Below, one piece after another: positions 43,449-50,522 of a DNA stretch of 64,000 bases. Within the stretch, counting starts at the first letter, position 1; the number at the start of each line of letters is the position of its first letter. This DNA is from Maricaulis sp947259345. GTDB lineage: Bacteria; Pseudomonadota; Alphaproteobacteria; Caulobacterales; Maricaulaceae. The position numbers and the translations under genes are program-made. The notes beneath the pieces were generated by a model. It was not told where the DNA came from and made no database searches. It saw only the letters and a program-made list of their open reading frames with translations. The stretch is taken from NCBI GenBank assembly GCA_965217205.1, contig OZ244254.1:2232001-2296000 (forward strand), written 5' to 3'.

Positions 43449-43979
43449 ATGGCTTGGACTGACGAACGCGTAGAAGAACTCAAGAAACTCTGGTCGGAAG
43501 GCCTGAGCGCGAGTCAGATTGCAAAACAGCTCGGTGGTGTGACTCGCAATGCCGTTATTGGCAAGGTCCACCGCCTGGGTTTGTCAGGTCGCGCGACCCC
43601 GTCGCGTCCGGCCCGTCGCACGGCCAAACCTTCCCGTCCGCGCCCAACAACGGCGTCCACCGCCCCGGCCCGCACTGTTGCGCGCCCTTCCCCCTCAGCG
43701 CCTCCGGCTGCCGCGCCGGCGCCGGTGGAGCCAGCCGTCCTGCCTTCCGGTGAGTTTGCCACCGTGCTGACGCTCCGCGAAAGCATGTGCAAATGGCCAA
43801 TCGGTGATCCGGCCCAGTCGGAATTCCGCTTCTGCGGCCGCAAGACCGACACCGGTCAGGCCTATTGCAACGCCCACTCTGACCTGGCCTACCAGCCGAG
43901 CCAGAAGCGTCGTCGTCGCAATTCCGACGCCTCGGCCGCCCTCGACGCGATTGCTGCCACGCGTCGCTATAATTTCTGA
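43449..43979 (+). CDS. gcrA: GcrA cell cycle regulator
   Basis: This 176-residue protein begins with the GcrA signature MAWTDERVEELKKLWSEG, then a HTH-like segment (SASQIAKQLGG and NAVIGKVHRLGLSGR). A basic, Pro/Ala/Arg-rich linker (about 55-100) follows, then a conserved C-terminal domain (ESMCKWPIGDPA, FRFCGRKTDTGQAYCNAH) with Cys/His that may bind metal or sigma factor. GcrA works with sigma-70 and CcrM-methylated GANTC sites to drive S-phase genes. Its own terminator follows at 44011. Confidence 0.96.
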   Translation: MAWTDERVEELKKLWSEGLSASQIAKQLGGVTRNAVIGKVHRLGLSGRATPSRPARRTAKPSRPRPTTASTAPARTVARPSPSAPPAAAPAPVEPAVLPSGEFATVLTLRESMCKWPIGDPAQSEFRFCGRKTDTGQAYCNAHSDLAYQPSQKRRRRNSDASAALDAIAATRRYNF

Positions 43980-44010
43980 CCCGACCCTCACCCAGGTACC
44001 GGGACAGACA

Positions 44011-44044
44011 ATGACCGCCTCGTTCTCGAGGCGGTCATTTTTTT
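44011..44044 (+). terminator. Terminator after gcrA
   Basis: ATGACCGCCTCG and CGAGGCGGTCAT form a perfect 12-bp stem with a four-base loop, followed by TTTTTT. It starts 31 bases after the gcrA stop. Confidence 0.92.
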
Positions 44045-44201
44045 GCGCCAACGCGTATCGCGGACATCGTCTCACGCCGGACGAAATCGAATTCCCGACA
44101 GCCTCTTAAAGGCTTACGCAAATACTCAAAACTGTCAGACCGCAAAACTTGGAATGACCTCAAGTTTGCGCATAATAGATGCAACTGCTGAGGAGGTCAT
44201 T

Positions 44202-44825
44202 GTGAAAGCCAAGTCTGAGAACAGCACGCTGAATAGAATCTACAACTTGACCGGAAATCCCGAAGAGTGCGTGGAAGCTTACAAGGAGTGGGCCGACAAC
44301 TACGAGAAGGATACCGTCGACGAAATGGGCTATGTCGCGCCTGCCATCGTAGCCGAAAAGCTTGCCAGTCTGGCCCGGCTCGATGGCAAGACGGTCCTGG
44401 ATGCCGGTTGTGGCACCGGCCTGGCCGGGGTCGAGCTGGCCGAACGCGCAAGCGCCTTGATCGACGGCATGGACATTTCCCCCGACATGCTGGCCCTGGC
44501 TCGCAAGAAGGGCGCCTATGAGGATTTGCGCACGGCCGACATGACCGGACCGCTGGACTACAAGACCGATCAGTATGACGCGGTCATGTGCGTCGGCACA
44601 TTCACCCACGCCCATGTCGGCCCGAAGGGTTTTGATGAACTTGTCCGCATCACCCGTCCCGGCGGGCTTGTGGTCGCGACGGTGCACGAAGATGTCTGGG
44701 ACGCCGACAACTATCTCGACCACCTCAAGGCCATCGACGCGTCCGGCGCAGCGGCCTTGAAGGAATATGACGTGGCACCCTATCACCTGCACGAATGTCG
44801 GCTCGTGATCCTGGAAGCACGTTAG
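44202..44825 (+). CDS. Class I SAM-dependent methyltransferase
   Basis: This is 207 residues from GTG 44202, chosen because AGGAGG lies five bases upstream; the frame itself opens at 44043. It has the SAM-binding motif VLDAGCGTGLAGVELAE, DISPDMLALARKKG, MCVGTFTHAHVGP and RPGGLVVATVHED. A Trp/Glu-rich N-terminus (about YKEWADNYEKDTV) is typical of small-molecule methyltransferases with DxxGxGxG sites. The substrate is unknown. It precedes the carbonic anhydrase by 150 bases, with an inverted repeat between. Confidence 0.88.
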   Translation: MKAKSENSTLNRIYNLTGNPEECVEAYKEWADNYEKDTVDEMGYVAPAIVAEKLASLARLDGKTVLDAGCGTGLAGVELAERASALIDGMDISPDMLALARKKGAYEDLRTADMTGPLDYKTDQYDAVMCVGTFTHAHVGPKGFDELVRITRPGGLVVATVHEDVWDADNYLDHLKAIDASGAAALKEYDVAPYHLHECRLVILEAR

Positions 44826-44872
44826 GGCGCAAGCGTCGCCATCCTCACGGATGGACAGGCCGCCGGACCCGC

Positions 44873-44905
44873 AGGTATTCCATAGCTAACGCCTATGGAA
44901 TACCT
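44873..44905. promoter_or_regulatory. Perfect 13-bp inverted repeat upstream of carbonic anhydrase
   Basis: AGGTATTCCATAG and CTATGGAATACCT are perfect complements with the 7-base loop CTAACGC, ending 70 bases before the carbonic anhydrase start. There is no T-run, so it is not a normal terminator. A partial third copy, GGTATTC, occurs at 44914-44920. Its AT-rich stem suggests a protein-binding operator or mRNA leader element rather than a transcription stop. Confidence 0.5.
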
Positions 44906-44975
44906 CAGATACTGGTATTCGAAACTTTCATGCTGCCGCCCCATCTCCCGGGCATCAAAACTTGGGAGAACACGC

Positions 44976-45716
44976 ATGAAATACCTGTCCGCCGCGACCG
45001 GCCTTGCCCTCGCAGTCTCAGTCTCTGCCCTCGCGACTGCCGAGGAGTGGAGCTATCACGGTGACACCGGACCGGGTTACTGGGGCTCGCTGAGTGAAGA
45101 CTTCGCCGTCTGCTCGGTCGGCACCCAACAAAGCCCGATCGACCTGGCCGGAGCTATTTCCGCCAGCGGCGCGGCGCCTGCGCTCATGATGAACTCGATC
45201 TCCGATGTCCAGGTCAGCCGCAATGCGCACGGGGTGACCTACAGCGCTGAGAGCGTGGACGCAGGCCTGACACTCAACGGCATCGACTTCACCCTGCTGC
45301 AATTCCATTTCCACGCCCGCTCCGAGCACCATATCAATGGTGAGGACTTCCCGCTGGAAGTTCATTTCGTGACCGCCTCGGAAGATGGCGCGCTCGCCGT
45401 TGTCGGCGTGATGTTCGAGGAGGGTGATGCGCACCCTGATCTCGACGCGCTTTGGGCGGCCATTCCGGCCGAGAACGAGTCCGGCGAAGGCCCCGACAGC
45501 CTGTCGCTCGAGCGCTTCATCCCGGCAGACGAACCGGTCTTCCGCTATGAAGGTTCGCTGACCACCCCGCCCTGCTCGGAGATTGTCAGCTGGACCGTCT
45601 TCCCGACACCGATCGAAGCCTCGGCCGAGCAAATCCAGGCCTTCACGGATCTGGTCGAGGACAATGCCCGCCCGGTTTTGCCGGCGCATCGCCGATACGT
45701 CTTGCTGTCGGACTGA
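44976..45716 (+). CDS. Alpha-class carbonic anhydrase, secreted
   Basis: This 246-residue enzyme has a signal peptide (about 1-22, MKYLSAATGLALAVSVSALA) and the alpha-CA motifs: GTQQSPIDLAG, QFHFHARSEHHING (first two Zn His) and EVHFVT (third Zn His), then LTTPPCSE with the family Cys/Thr. The second Cys (VCSVGT) fits the conserved disulfide. It interconverts CO2 and bicarbonate in the periplasm. Convergent with the PII-like/SbtA genes, it forms the CO2 side of a likely bicarbonate uptake set. Confidence 0.95.
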   Translation: MKYLSAATGLALAVSVSALATAEEWSYHGDTGPGYWGSLSEDFAVCSVGTQQSPIDLAGAISASGAAPALMMNSISDVQVSRNAHGVTYSAESVDAGLTLNGIDFTLLQFHFHARSEHHINGEDFPLEVHFVTASEDGALAVVGVMFEEGDAHPDLDALWAAIPAENESGEGPDSLSLERFIPADEPVFRYEGSLTTPPCSEIVSWTVFPTPIEASAEQIQAFTDLVEDNARPVLPAHRRYVLLSD

Positions 45717-45742
45717 TCCGGTCTCACCCGCCCAATGCGACA

Positions 45743-45770
45743 GGGCCCGACCAAGCGGTCGGGCCCTTTT
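45743..45770 (+). terminator. Terminator after carbonic anhydrase
   Basis: GGGCCCGACC and GGTCGGGCCC are perfect 10-bp arms with loop AAGC, followed by TTTT. It starts 27 bases after the stop. Confidence 0.85.
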
Positions 45771-45799
45771 CATTGAGCGCTCTTCAGGTCTTAACCGGC

Positions 45800-46117
45800 T
45801 CAGTCGCTTGCCACGCTGCGCCGACGCCAATCGTGCTGACAATACAGATCGGCATCATAGGCTTTCAACAGCGGGTCGAGTGTCGCCACCAGACCGTCCA
45901 GTGTCTCCGGCGGTAGAAAGCATACCAGCGCCGCCTGGCGGCCCGCATCGACAATATGGCCGCTTCGATTCCACTGATTGTCGCCCTGCCGCCCGCGCGC
46001 AAGTGGACGAACGGTCCAATGGGTCGCTCCGGCTTCAGCAAGGCAGGTCTCGAATTTGGGCATGTGAACTTCATCGGCCAGGATTTCAACCCGGCAGATC
46101 GCTTGCCAATCCGTCAT
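45800..46117 (-). CDS. PII-like regulatory protein (SbtB-type)
   Basis: This 105-residue protein has the ferredoxin-like PII layout: strand ICRVEILADEV, helix MPKFETCLAEAG, strand THWTVRPLARG, a T-loop (RQGDNQWNRSG), strand QAALVCFLPPE, helix TLDGLVATLDPLLKAY and strand DADLYCQHDW. It lacks the typical PII signature for uridylylation. Its gene starts three bases after the stop of an SbtA transporter gene, and the cyanobacterial PII-like protein SbtB binds SbtA to gate bicarbonate uptake. The function here is inferred from that pairing. Confidence 0.72.
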   Translation of the reverse strand: MTDWQAICRVEILADEVHMPKFETCLAEAGATHWTVRPLARGRQGDNQWNRSGHIVDAGRQAALVCFLPPETLDGLVATLDPLLKAYDADLYCQHDWRRRSVASD

Positions 46118-46119
46118 GA

Positions 46120-47106
46120 TCAGGCCTCCAGCAGGCGGCCGGCCAACCAGGCATAAACCGGGATGCCGACCAGTAGGTTGAATGGGAAGGTTACGCCGAG
46201 TGACAATGTCAGGGACAGGGCGGCCTTTGCTTGGGGAAGGGCGAGGCGCATGGCGGCGGGTACAGCGATGTAGGACGCCGAGGCGGCTAACGTCATCAGC
46301 AAGGCACCATCGCCTGGTGCAAGCCCGATCAACCGGCTGACCCCAAGCGCAATCGCCGCTCCGATAGCGGGCATGTAAAGCCCGAAACCAATCAGCGGCC
46401 AGCGCAGCAGGTCACGATGCTGGACCAGTCCGCGTCCCGCGATCAAACCCATATCCAGCAGGAAAAGACAGAGCACCCCGCGGAAGATATCGACGAAGAA
46501 AGGCTCGACCGTGGCCATCCCCGCCGGCCCGCTGATCCAGCCGATTGCGAAGGCACCGAGAAGAAGAAGGATCGACCCATTGGTGAATGCCTCGCGCACC
46601 AGAGTCAGCGACACGCCCCCCTCGGCCTTGCCCGGACTGGCCAATGCCCGCCCGGCGAGCATCAATCCGGTCAGGATGGCAGGGGCTTCCATCGCTGCTG
46701 CCACCGCCACCATATAGCCGCCACCCGGCTGATCGAGCGCGGCGCCCGCATCCTTGGCAGCGATGAATGTCACGATTGAGATCGAGCCGTAATGGGCCGC
46801 AATGGCCGCCGCGTCGACCCGATCCACGCCCGTCGTGGCCCGCAGAAGTCCAAAACCGATCAGCGGCAAGCCGGCAGACAGGATGACGCCAGCGCAGAGC
46901 AACAGGATCAGTGAGGACGGATCTGTCACCGCCATTTCCGCACCGCCCTTGAAGCCGATCGCCATCACCAGGTAGAGCGACAACCCCTTGGCGACCGCCT
47001 CGGGTATGGCCAGATCGGAGCGAACAATCGCCGCCAGCAGCCCCAGCACGAAAAACAGGACAGCCGGTGAAAACAGGGTCGTCCCGGCCAGACTTAGCCA
47101 ATCCAT
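46120..47106 (-). CDS. sbtA: SbtA-type sodium-dependent bicarbonate transporter
   Basis: This 328-residue protein has about ten membrane helices in two halves. Visible family stretches include GFKGGAEMAVTD, AHYGSISIVTFIAA and ASASYIAVPAAMRLALPQA. It matches the family formerly called DUF897 that contains cyanobacterial SbtA. It should import HCO3- with Na+. RBS AGGAG lies seven bases before ATG 47106. It is in one operon with the PII-like gene and divergent from a LysR regulator, the usual layout of an inducible uptake system. Confidence 0.82.
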   Translation of the reverse strand: MDWLSLAGTTLFSPAVLFFVLGLLAAIVRSDLAIPEAVAKGLSLYLVMAIGFKGGAEMAVTDPSSLILLLCAGVILSAGLPLIGFGLLRATTGVDRVDAAAIAAHYGSISIVTFIAAKDAGAALDQPGGGYMVAVAAAMEAPAILTGLMLAGRALASPGKAEGGVSLTLVREAFTNGSILLLLGAFAIGWISGPAGMATVEPFFVDIFRGVLCLFLLDMGLIAGRGLVQHRDLLRWPLIGFGLYMPAIGAAIALGVSRLIGLAPGDGALLMTLAASASYIAVPAAMRLALPQAKAALSLTLSLGVTFPFNLLVGIPVYAWLAGRLLEA

Positions 47107-47317
47107 TGCCTACTCCTTGCGTCGCTTTGCGGGGCTCTCAAAAGGAGGGGCCCGGCCAGCGGATTGCGGGGACACGCAGAGCTGGCCGGGCCTACCGGTC
47201 TTCGGCGGGCCGGTGCGAGGGGGCCCGTATGACGCCGTCGACCGGCCGTGTTGCGCCAGGATCATGACAGGGGACGATCAGGCAGGACTTGATTAGCGCG
47301 ACCAAAACGATAGCTAA

Positions 47318-47334
47318 AAGATAAGAAAATTATC
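47318..47334. promoter_or_regulatory. Candidate LysR operator between sbtA and the regulator
   Basis: AGATAA-GAAAA-TTATCT is a perfect 6-bp inverted repeat with a 5-bp spacer, 23 bp upstream of the LysR start. It is flanked by a wider ATAGC (47309-47313)/GCTAT (47351-47355) repeat. The symmetry fits the T-N11-A class of LysR-type sites. The 251-bp spacer must contain both divergent promoters. Confidence 0.5.
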
Positions 47335-47357
47335 TCGGGAATAGGGATTGGCTATAG

Positions 47358-48284
47358 ATGCGTCCGACACTACGACAGCTGCAATATCTTGTCGCAACAG
47401 CCGATACCGGCCGTTTCTCGGACGCCGCCGAACAGCTGCATGTCAGTCAGCCCAGCCTGTCTGCCCAAATCGCCGAAGCCGAGGCCCATCTCGGTGCGAC
47501 GGTGTTTGAACGTGGCCGCCACGGCGCAAGGGTGACACCGCTGGGCGCGGAGATCGTGCGGCGGGCGCGCTATGTCCTGCGGCAAATGGAAGATATGCAA
47601 TCCATCGCGCGCAGCGGCGGCCTGGGACTTTACGGCCGCGTCCGGATGGGTGTCCTGCCGACGATCGGCCCCTACCTGCTGCCGCGCGCGACCGGCGCAT
47701 TGCATCGTGACTTCCCGGACCTGCGACTCTCTATCCGCGAGGAATCCACCGTCGAACTCCAGGAAAAGCTGGCCGATGGCCGGATGGACGTCCTGATTTC
47801 GACGCCGGAGGACCATGCCCCAACCGAATCCGCCCACCTATTCCGCGAAAGCCTGTGGATCGCTGTCCCGAGCGATGATCCGCTGGCACAGGACACAGCA
47901 CCGCTTGACCTGAAGGCCCTGGCCGATCGGCCAATCCTGACCCTCGGAATGGGGCATCGCCTGACGAGCCTCGTCTCGGAGCTGGCCCATGCTGCGGGAG
48001 GCTTCGTGTCGACCGATTATGAGGGAACCAGTCTCGACGCCATCCGGCACATGGCCGCGCTCGGCGCCGGCGTCGCCGTCCTGCCGCAGCTCTATGTCAC
48101 CTGCGAAGCGCGACGCGATGATGTTCTGGTCTACCGCCGCATCAGCGCGCCCATGGCCGAGCGGAATATTGCACTGGTTTGGCGGCAAGGGTCGCCGCTA
48201 CACGACGGGTTCCTGCAACTGGCCGAAGCGCTGCGCCTGGCCGCCAACTCTATACTGGAGACGCGCCACGGAAAGACCCGCTGA
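47358..48284 (+). CDS. LysR family transcriptional regulator (OxyR-like)
   Basis: This 308-residue protein has an N-terminal LysR winged HTH (MRPTLRQLQYLVATADTGRF, AAEQLHVSQPSLSAQIAEAE) and a periplasmic-binding-type effector domain (about 90-300). The sequence is close to the OxyR/hydrogen-peroxide activator branch, but no conserved redox Cys pair stands out in the effector domain. The divergent position beside sbtA suggests it controls bicarbonate uptake, like CmpR/CcmR in cyanobacteria. Confidence 0.85.
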   Translation: MRPTLRQLQYLVATADTGRFSDAAEQLHVSQPSLSAQIAEAEAHLGATVFERGRHGARVTPLGAEIVRRARYVLRQMEDMQSIARSGGLGLYGRVRMGVLPTIGPYLLPRATGALHRDFPDLRLSIREESTVELQEKLADGRMDVLISTPEDHAPTESAHLFRESLWIAVPSDDPLAQDTAPLDLKALADRPILTLGMGHRLTSLVSELAHAAGGFVSTDYEGTSLDAIRHMAALGAGVAVLPQLYVTCEARRDDVLVYRRISAPMAERNIALVWRQGSPLHDGFLQLAEALRLAANSILETRHGKTR

Positions 48285-48287
48285 TCC

Positions 48288-48977
48288 TCAGGCATTCACG
48301 TCGAAGGCGTAGCCGGCGGAGCGCACCGTGCGGATCGGATCGCGCTCTTCCTTGTTGTTCAGCGCCTTGCGCAGGCGGCCGACATGCACATCGACCGTGC
48401 GCGCCTCGACATAGACATCCGAGCCCCAGACGGCGTCGAGCAATTGCTCGCGCGAGAAGACCCGTCCGGGATGCTGCATGAGATAGTCGAGCAGGCGGAA
48501 TTCGGTCGGGCCGAGATGGATTTCCCGGTCCGCGCGGCGGACCCGATGGGCGACCCGGTCCATGGTGATGTCGCCGGCCTCGATCACATCCTCGGCCAGA
48601 CCCGGGCGGATACGGCGCAGAACGGCGCGAATTCGTGCGAAGAGCTCGGTCATCGAAAAGGGTTTGACGACATAGTCATCGGCGCCGGTATCCAGCCCGC
48701 GCACCCGATCGGTTTCCTCACCGCGCGCCGTCAGCATGATGATCGGCACATTGGCAGTTTCCTGCCGTCCGCGCAGGCGGCGGCAGACCTCGATGCCCGA
48801 CACTTTCGGCAGCATCCAGTCGACCAGGACGAGATCCGGCGTCGATTCCTCAGCCTGGATCAGCGCCTCTTCGCCATCGCGGGCGACCGCAACCGTATAG
48901 CCCTCTTTCTCCAGATTGTACTGAAGCAGGGTGGCCAGCGCATCTTCATCTTCAACGACAAGGACTTGGGGATTCAT
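48288..48977 (-). CDS. phoB: PhoB phosphate response regulator
   Basis: This 229-residue response regulator has a receiver domain (phospho-acceptor Asp53 in LVLVDWMLPK, acidic pair near EDEDAL) and a C-terminal OmpR-type winged helix (about 130-229: GPTEFRLLDYLMQHPGRVFSREQLL, VDVHVGRLRKAL). It is the last gene of the phoR-pst-phoU-phoB set and activates promoters with Pho boxes. It is convergent with the LysR gene. Confidence 0.95.
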   Translation of the reverse strand: MNPQVLVVEDEDALATLLQYNLEKEGYTVAVARDGEEALIQAEESTPDLVLVDWMLPKVSGIEVCRRLRGRQETANVPIIMLTARGEETDRVRGLDTGADDYVVKPFSMTELFARIRAVLRRIRPGLAEDVIEAGDITMDRVAHRVRRADREIHLGPTEFRLLDYLMQHPGRVFSREQLLDAVWGSDVYVEARTVDVHVGRLRKALNNKEERDPIRTVRSAGYAFDVNA

Positions 48978-49010
48978 CGATCGGCTCCGGGCTATCGATC
49001 AGCAACAACG

Positions 49011-49694
49011 TCAGTGCGAGGTGTCTTCCACCAATGGTGACGCTGTCACCATGAAATGGACGGCTTCCGCGATATTGGTGGCGTGATCGCCAATGCGTTC
49101 GAGATTCTTGGCGACGAAGAGGATGTGGACGCCCGGTCCGACCAGGCCGGAATCCTCGGTCATCGACATCAGCATTTCCCGGACCAGCGTATTGTAGCGC
49201 TCATCCACCTCGTCGTCGGAATGCCAGACCCGCACAGCCGGCTCGACATCAGCCGAGGACAAGGCGTCCAGCACTTCACGCAATTGCTTGATGACAATCG
49301 CGCCCAGACGCTCGACCTGCTGGGTCAGCGAAACCGGCGCATAGCCGGCCAGGTCGCCGGCGCGATAGGCGATATTCTTGGCCAGATCACCAACACGCTC
49401 GAGGTCGGTGGCGATCTTGAGCGCAGATATGGTCATGCGCAGATCCGTGGCGAGCGGCTGGCGCAAGGCGAAAAGGCGCAGGACGCGTTTTTCGATATCG
49501 ACCTGCAGCGCATTGACCTGCGCCTCACGCGCCTTGATGTCGGGCTTTACACTCGCATCGCGCCGGACGACGGCAGAGATAGCCTTCTCCAGCTGCGTCT
49601 CGACGAGCCCGCCCATCCGGGCCAGGTCGTCGGCAAGCTGATCGAGTTCCTCGCCATAAGCGGTGACGATGTGGGCAGTTCTGGAAAGCGCCAT
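49011..49694 (-). CDS. phoU: PhoU phosphate signalling protein
   Basis: This 227-residue helical protein has two PhoU repeats; each contains a D/E-x-L-x-x-x-G-x-x-V pattern and an ERVGDLAKNIAYRAG or ERIGDHATNIAEAV helix. PhoU connects the Pst transporter to PhoR and keeps the Pho response off when phosphate is plentiful. It is 33 bases upstream of phoB in the same operon. Confidence 0.95.
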   Translation of the reverse strand: MALSRTAHIVTAYGEELDQLADDLARMGGLVETQLEKAISAVVRRDASVKPDIKAREAQVNALQVDIEKRVLRLFALRQPLATDLRMTISALKIATDLERVGDLAKNIAYRAGDLAGYAPVSLTQQVERLGAIVIKQLREVLDALSSADVEPAVRVWHSDDEVDERYNTLVREMLMSMTEDSGLVGPGVHILFVAKNLERIGDHATNIAEAVHFMVTASPLVEDTSH

Positions 49695-49726
49695 TGACTG
49701 GCCCTCCTCTCGATGAACGCCGCGGT

Positions 49727-50518
49727 CTAGCCGAAGCGTCCGGTGATGTAGTCTTGCGTGCGGGTGTCGCGCGGATTGGTGAAAATGTCCTCGGTCGGCC
49801 CGTATTCGACGAGGTTGCCCATGTGGAAGAAGGCGGTTTGCTGGGAAACCCGCGCCGCCTGCTGCATCGAGTGGGTGACAATGATGATGCAGTAATTTTC
49901 GCGCAGCTCGTCAATCAATTCCTCGATCCGTGCCGTGGCGATCGGATCGAGGGCGGAGCAGGGCTCATCCATCAGGATGACTTCCGGATTGACCGCAATG
50001 GCACGGGCGATGACCAGGCGCTGCTGCTGCCCGCCCGACAGGCTGGTCCCGGGATGATTGAGCCGGTCCGACACTTCCTCCCAGAGCCCGGCCTTGCGCA
50101 GGGCGTTCTCGACGATCTCGTCAAGTTCCGGACGGGTCAGGGCAAGGCCGTGAATGCGCGGTCCATAGGCGACATTGTCATAGATCGATTTGGGGAAGGG
50201 ATTCGGCTTCTGGAAGACCATGCCGACACTGGCCCGCAACACGACCGGGTCGATCGACTTGTCGTTGATCTCCTGCCCGTCAATCGTCAGCGAGCCGCCG
50301 ACCTTGGCGCCATCAATCGTGTCATTCATGCGATTGAGGCAGCGCAGGAAGGTCGACTTGCCACAGCCTGACGGACCGATGAAGGCCGTGACCGAACGAT
50401 CCGGAATCTCGATCGAGACATCATGCAGCGCCTGCTTGCCGGAATAGCTCACGGTCACGTCGCGTGCGACGACCTTGATCGGCAGCTCAGCGGCTGGATT
50501 GGGGGAGGTATCAGTCAT
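49727..50518 (-). CDS. pstB: PstB phosphate ABC transporter ATPase
   Basis: This 263-residue ATPase has Walker A GPSGCGKST, the PstB stretch VFQKPNPFPKSIYDNVAYGPR, signature LSGGQQQR, Walker B VILMDEPCSALDP and the H-loop VTHSMQQA. It starts at ATG 50518, four bases after the pstA stop; an in-frame opening at 50569 is ignored. It energises high-affinity phosphate import. Confidence 0.96.
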   Translation of the reverse strand: MTDTSPNPAAELPIKVVARDVTVSYSGKQALHDVSIEIPDRSVTAFIGPSGCGKSTFLRCLNRMNDTIDGAKVGGSLTIDGQEINDKSIDPVVLRASVGMVFQKPNPFPKSIYDNVAYGPRIHGLALTRPELDEIVENALRKAGLWEEVSDRLNHPGTSLSGGQQQRLVIARAIAVNPEVILMDEPCSALDPIATARIEELIDELRENYCIIIVTHSMQQAARVSQQTAFFHMGNLVEYGPTEDIFTNPRDTRTQDYITGRFG

Positions 50519-50522
50519 GAAA

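Noticed and set aside
43281..43571. 96-codon minus-strand frame at the gcrA promoter
   Set aside because: It crosses the gcrA start and shows no ribosome site or motif.
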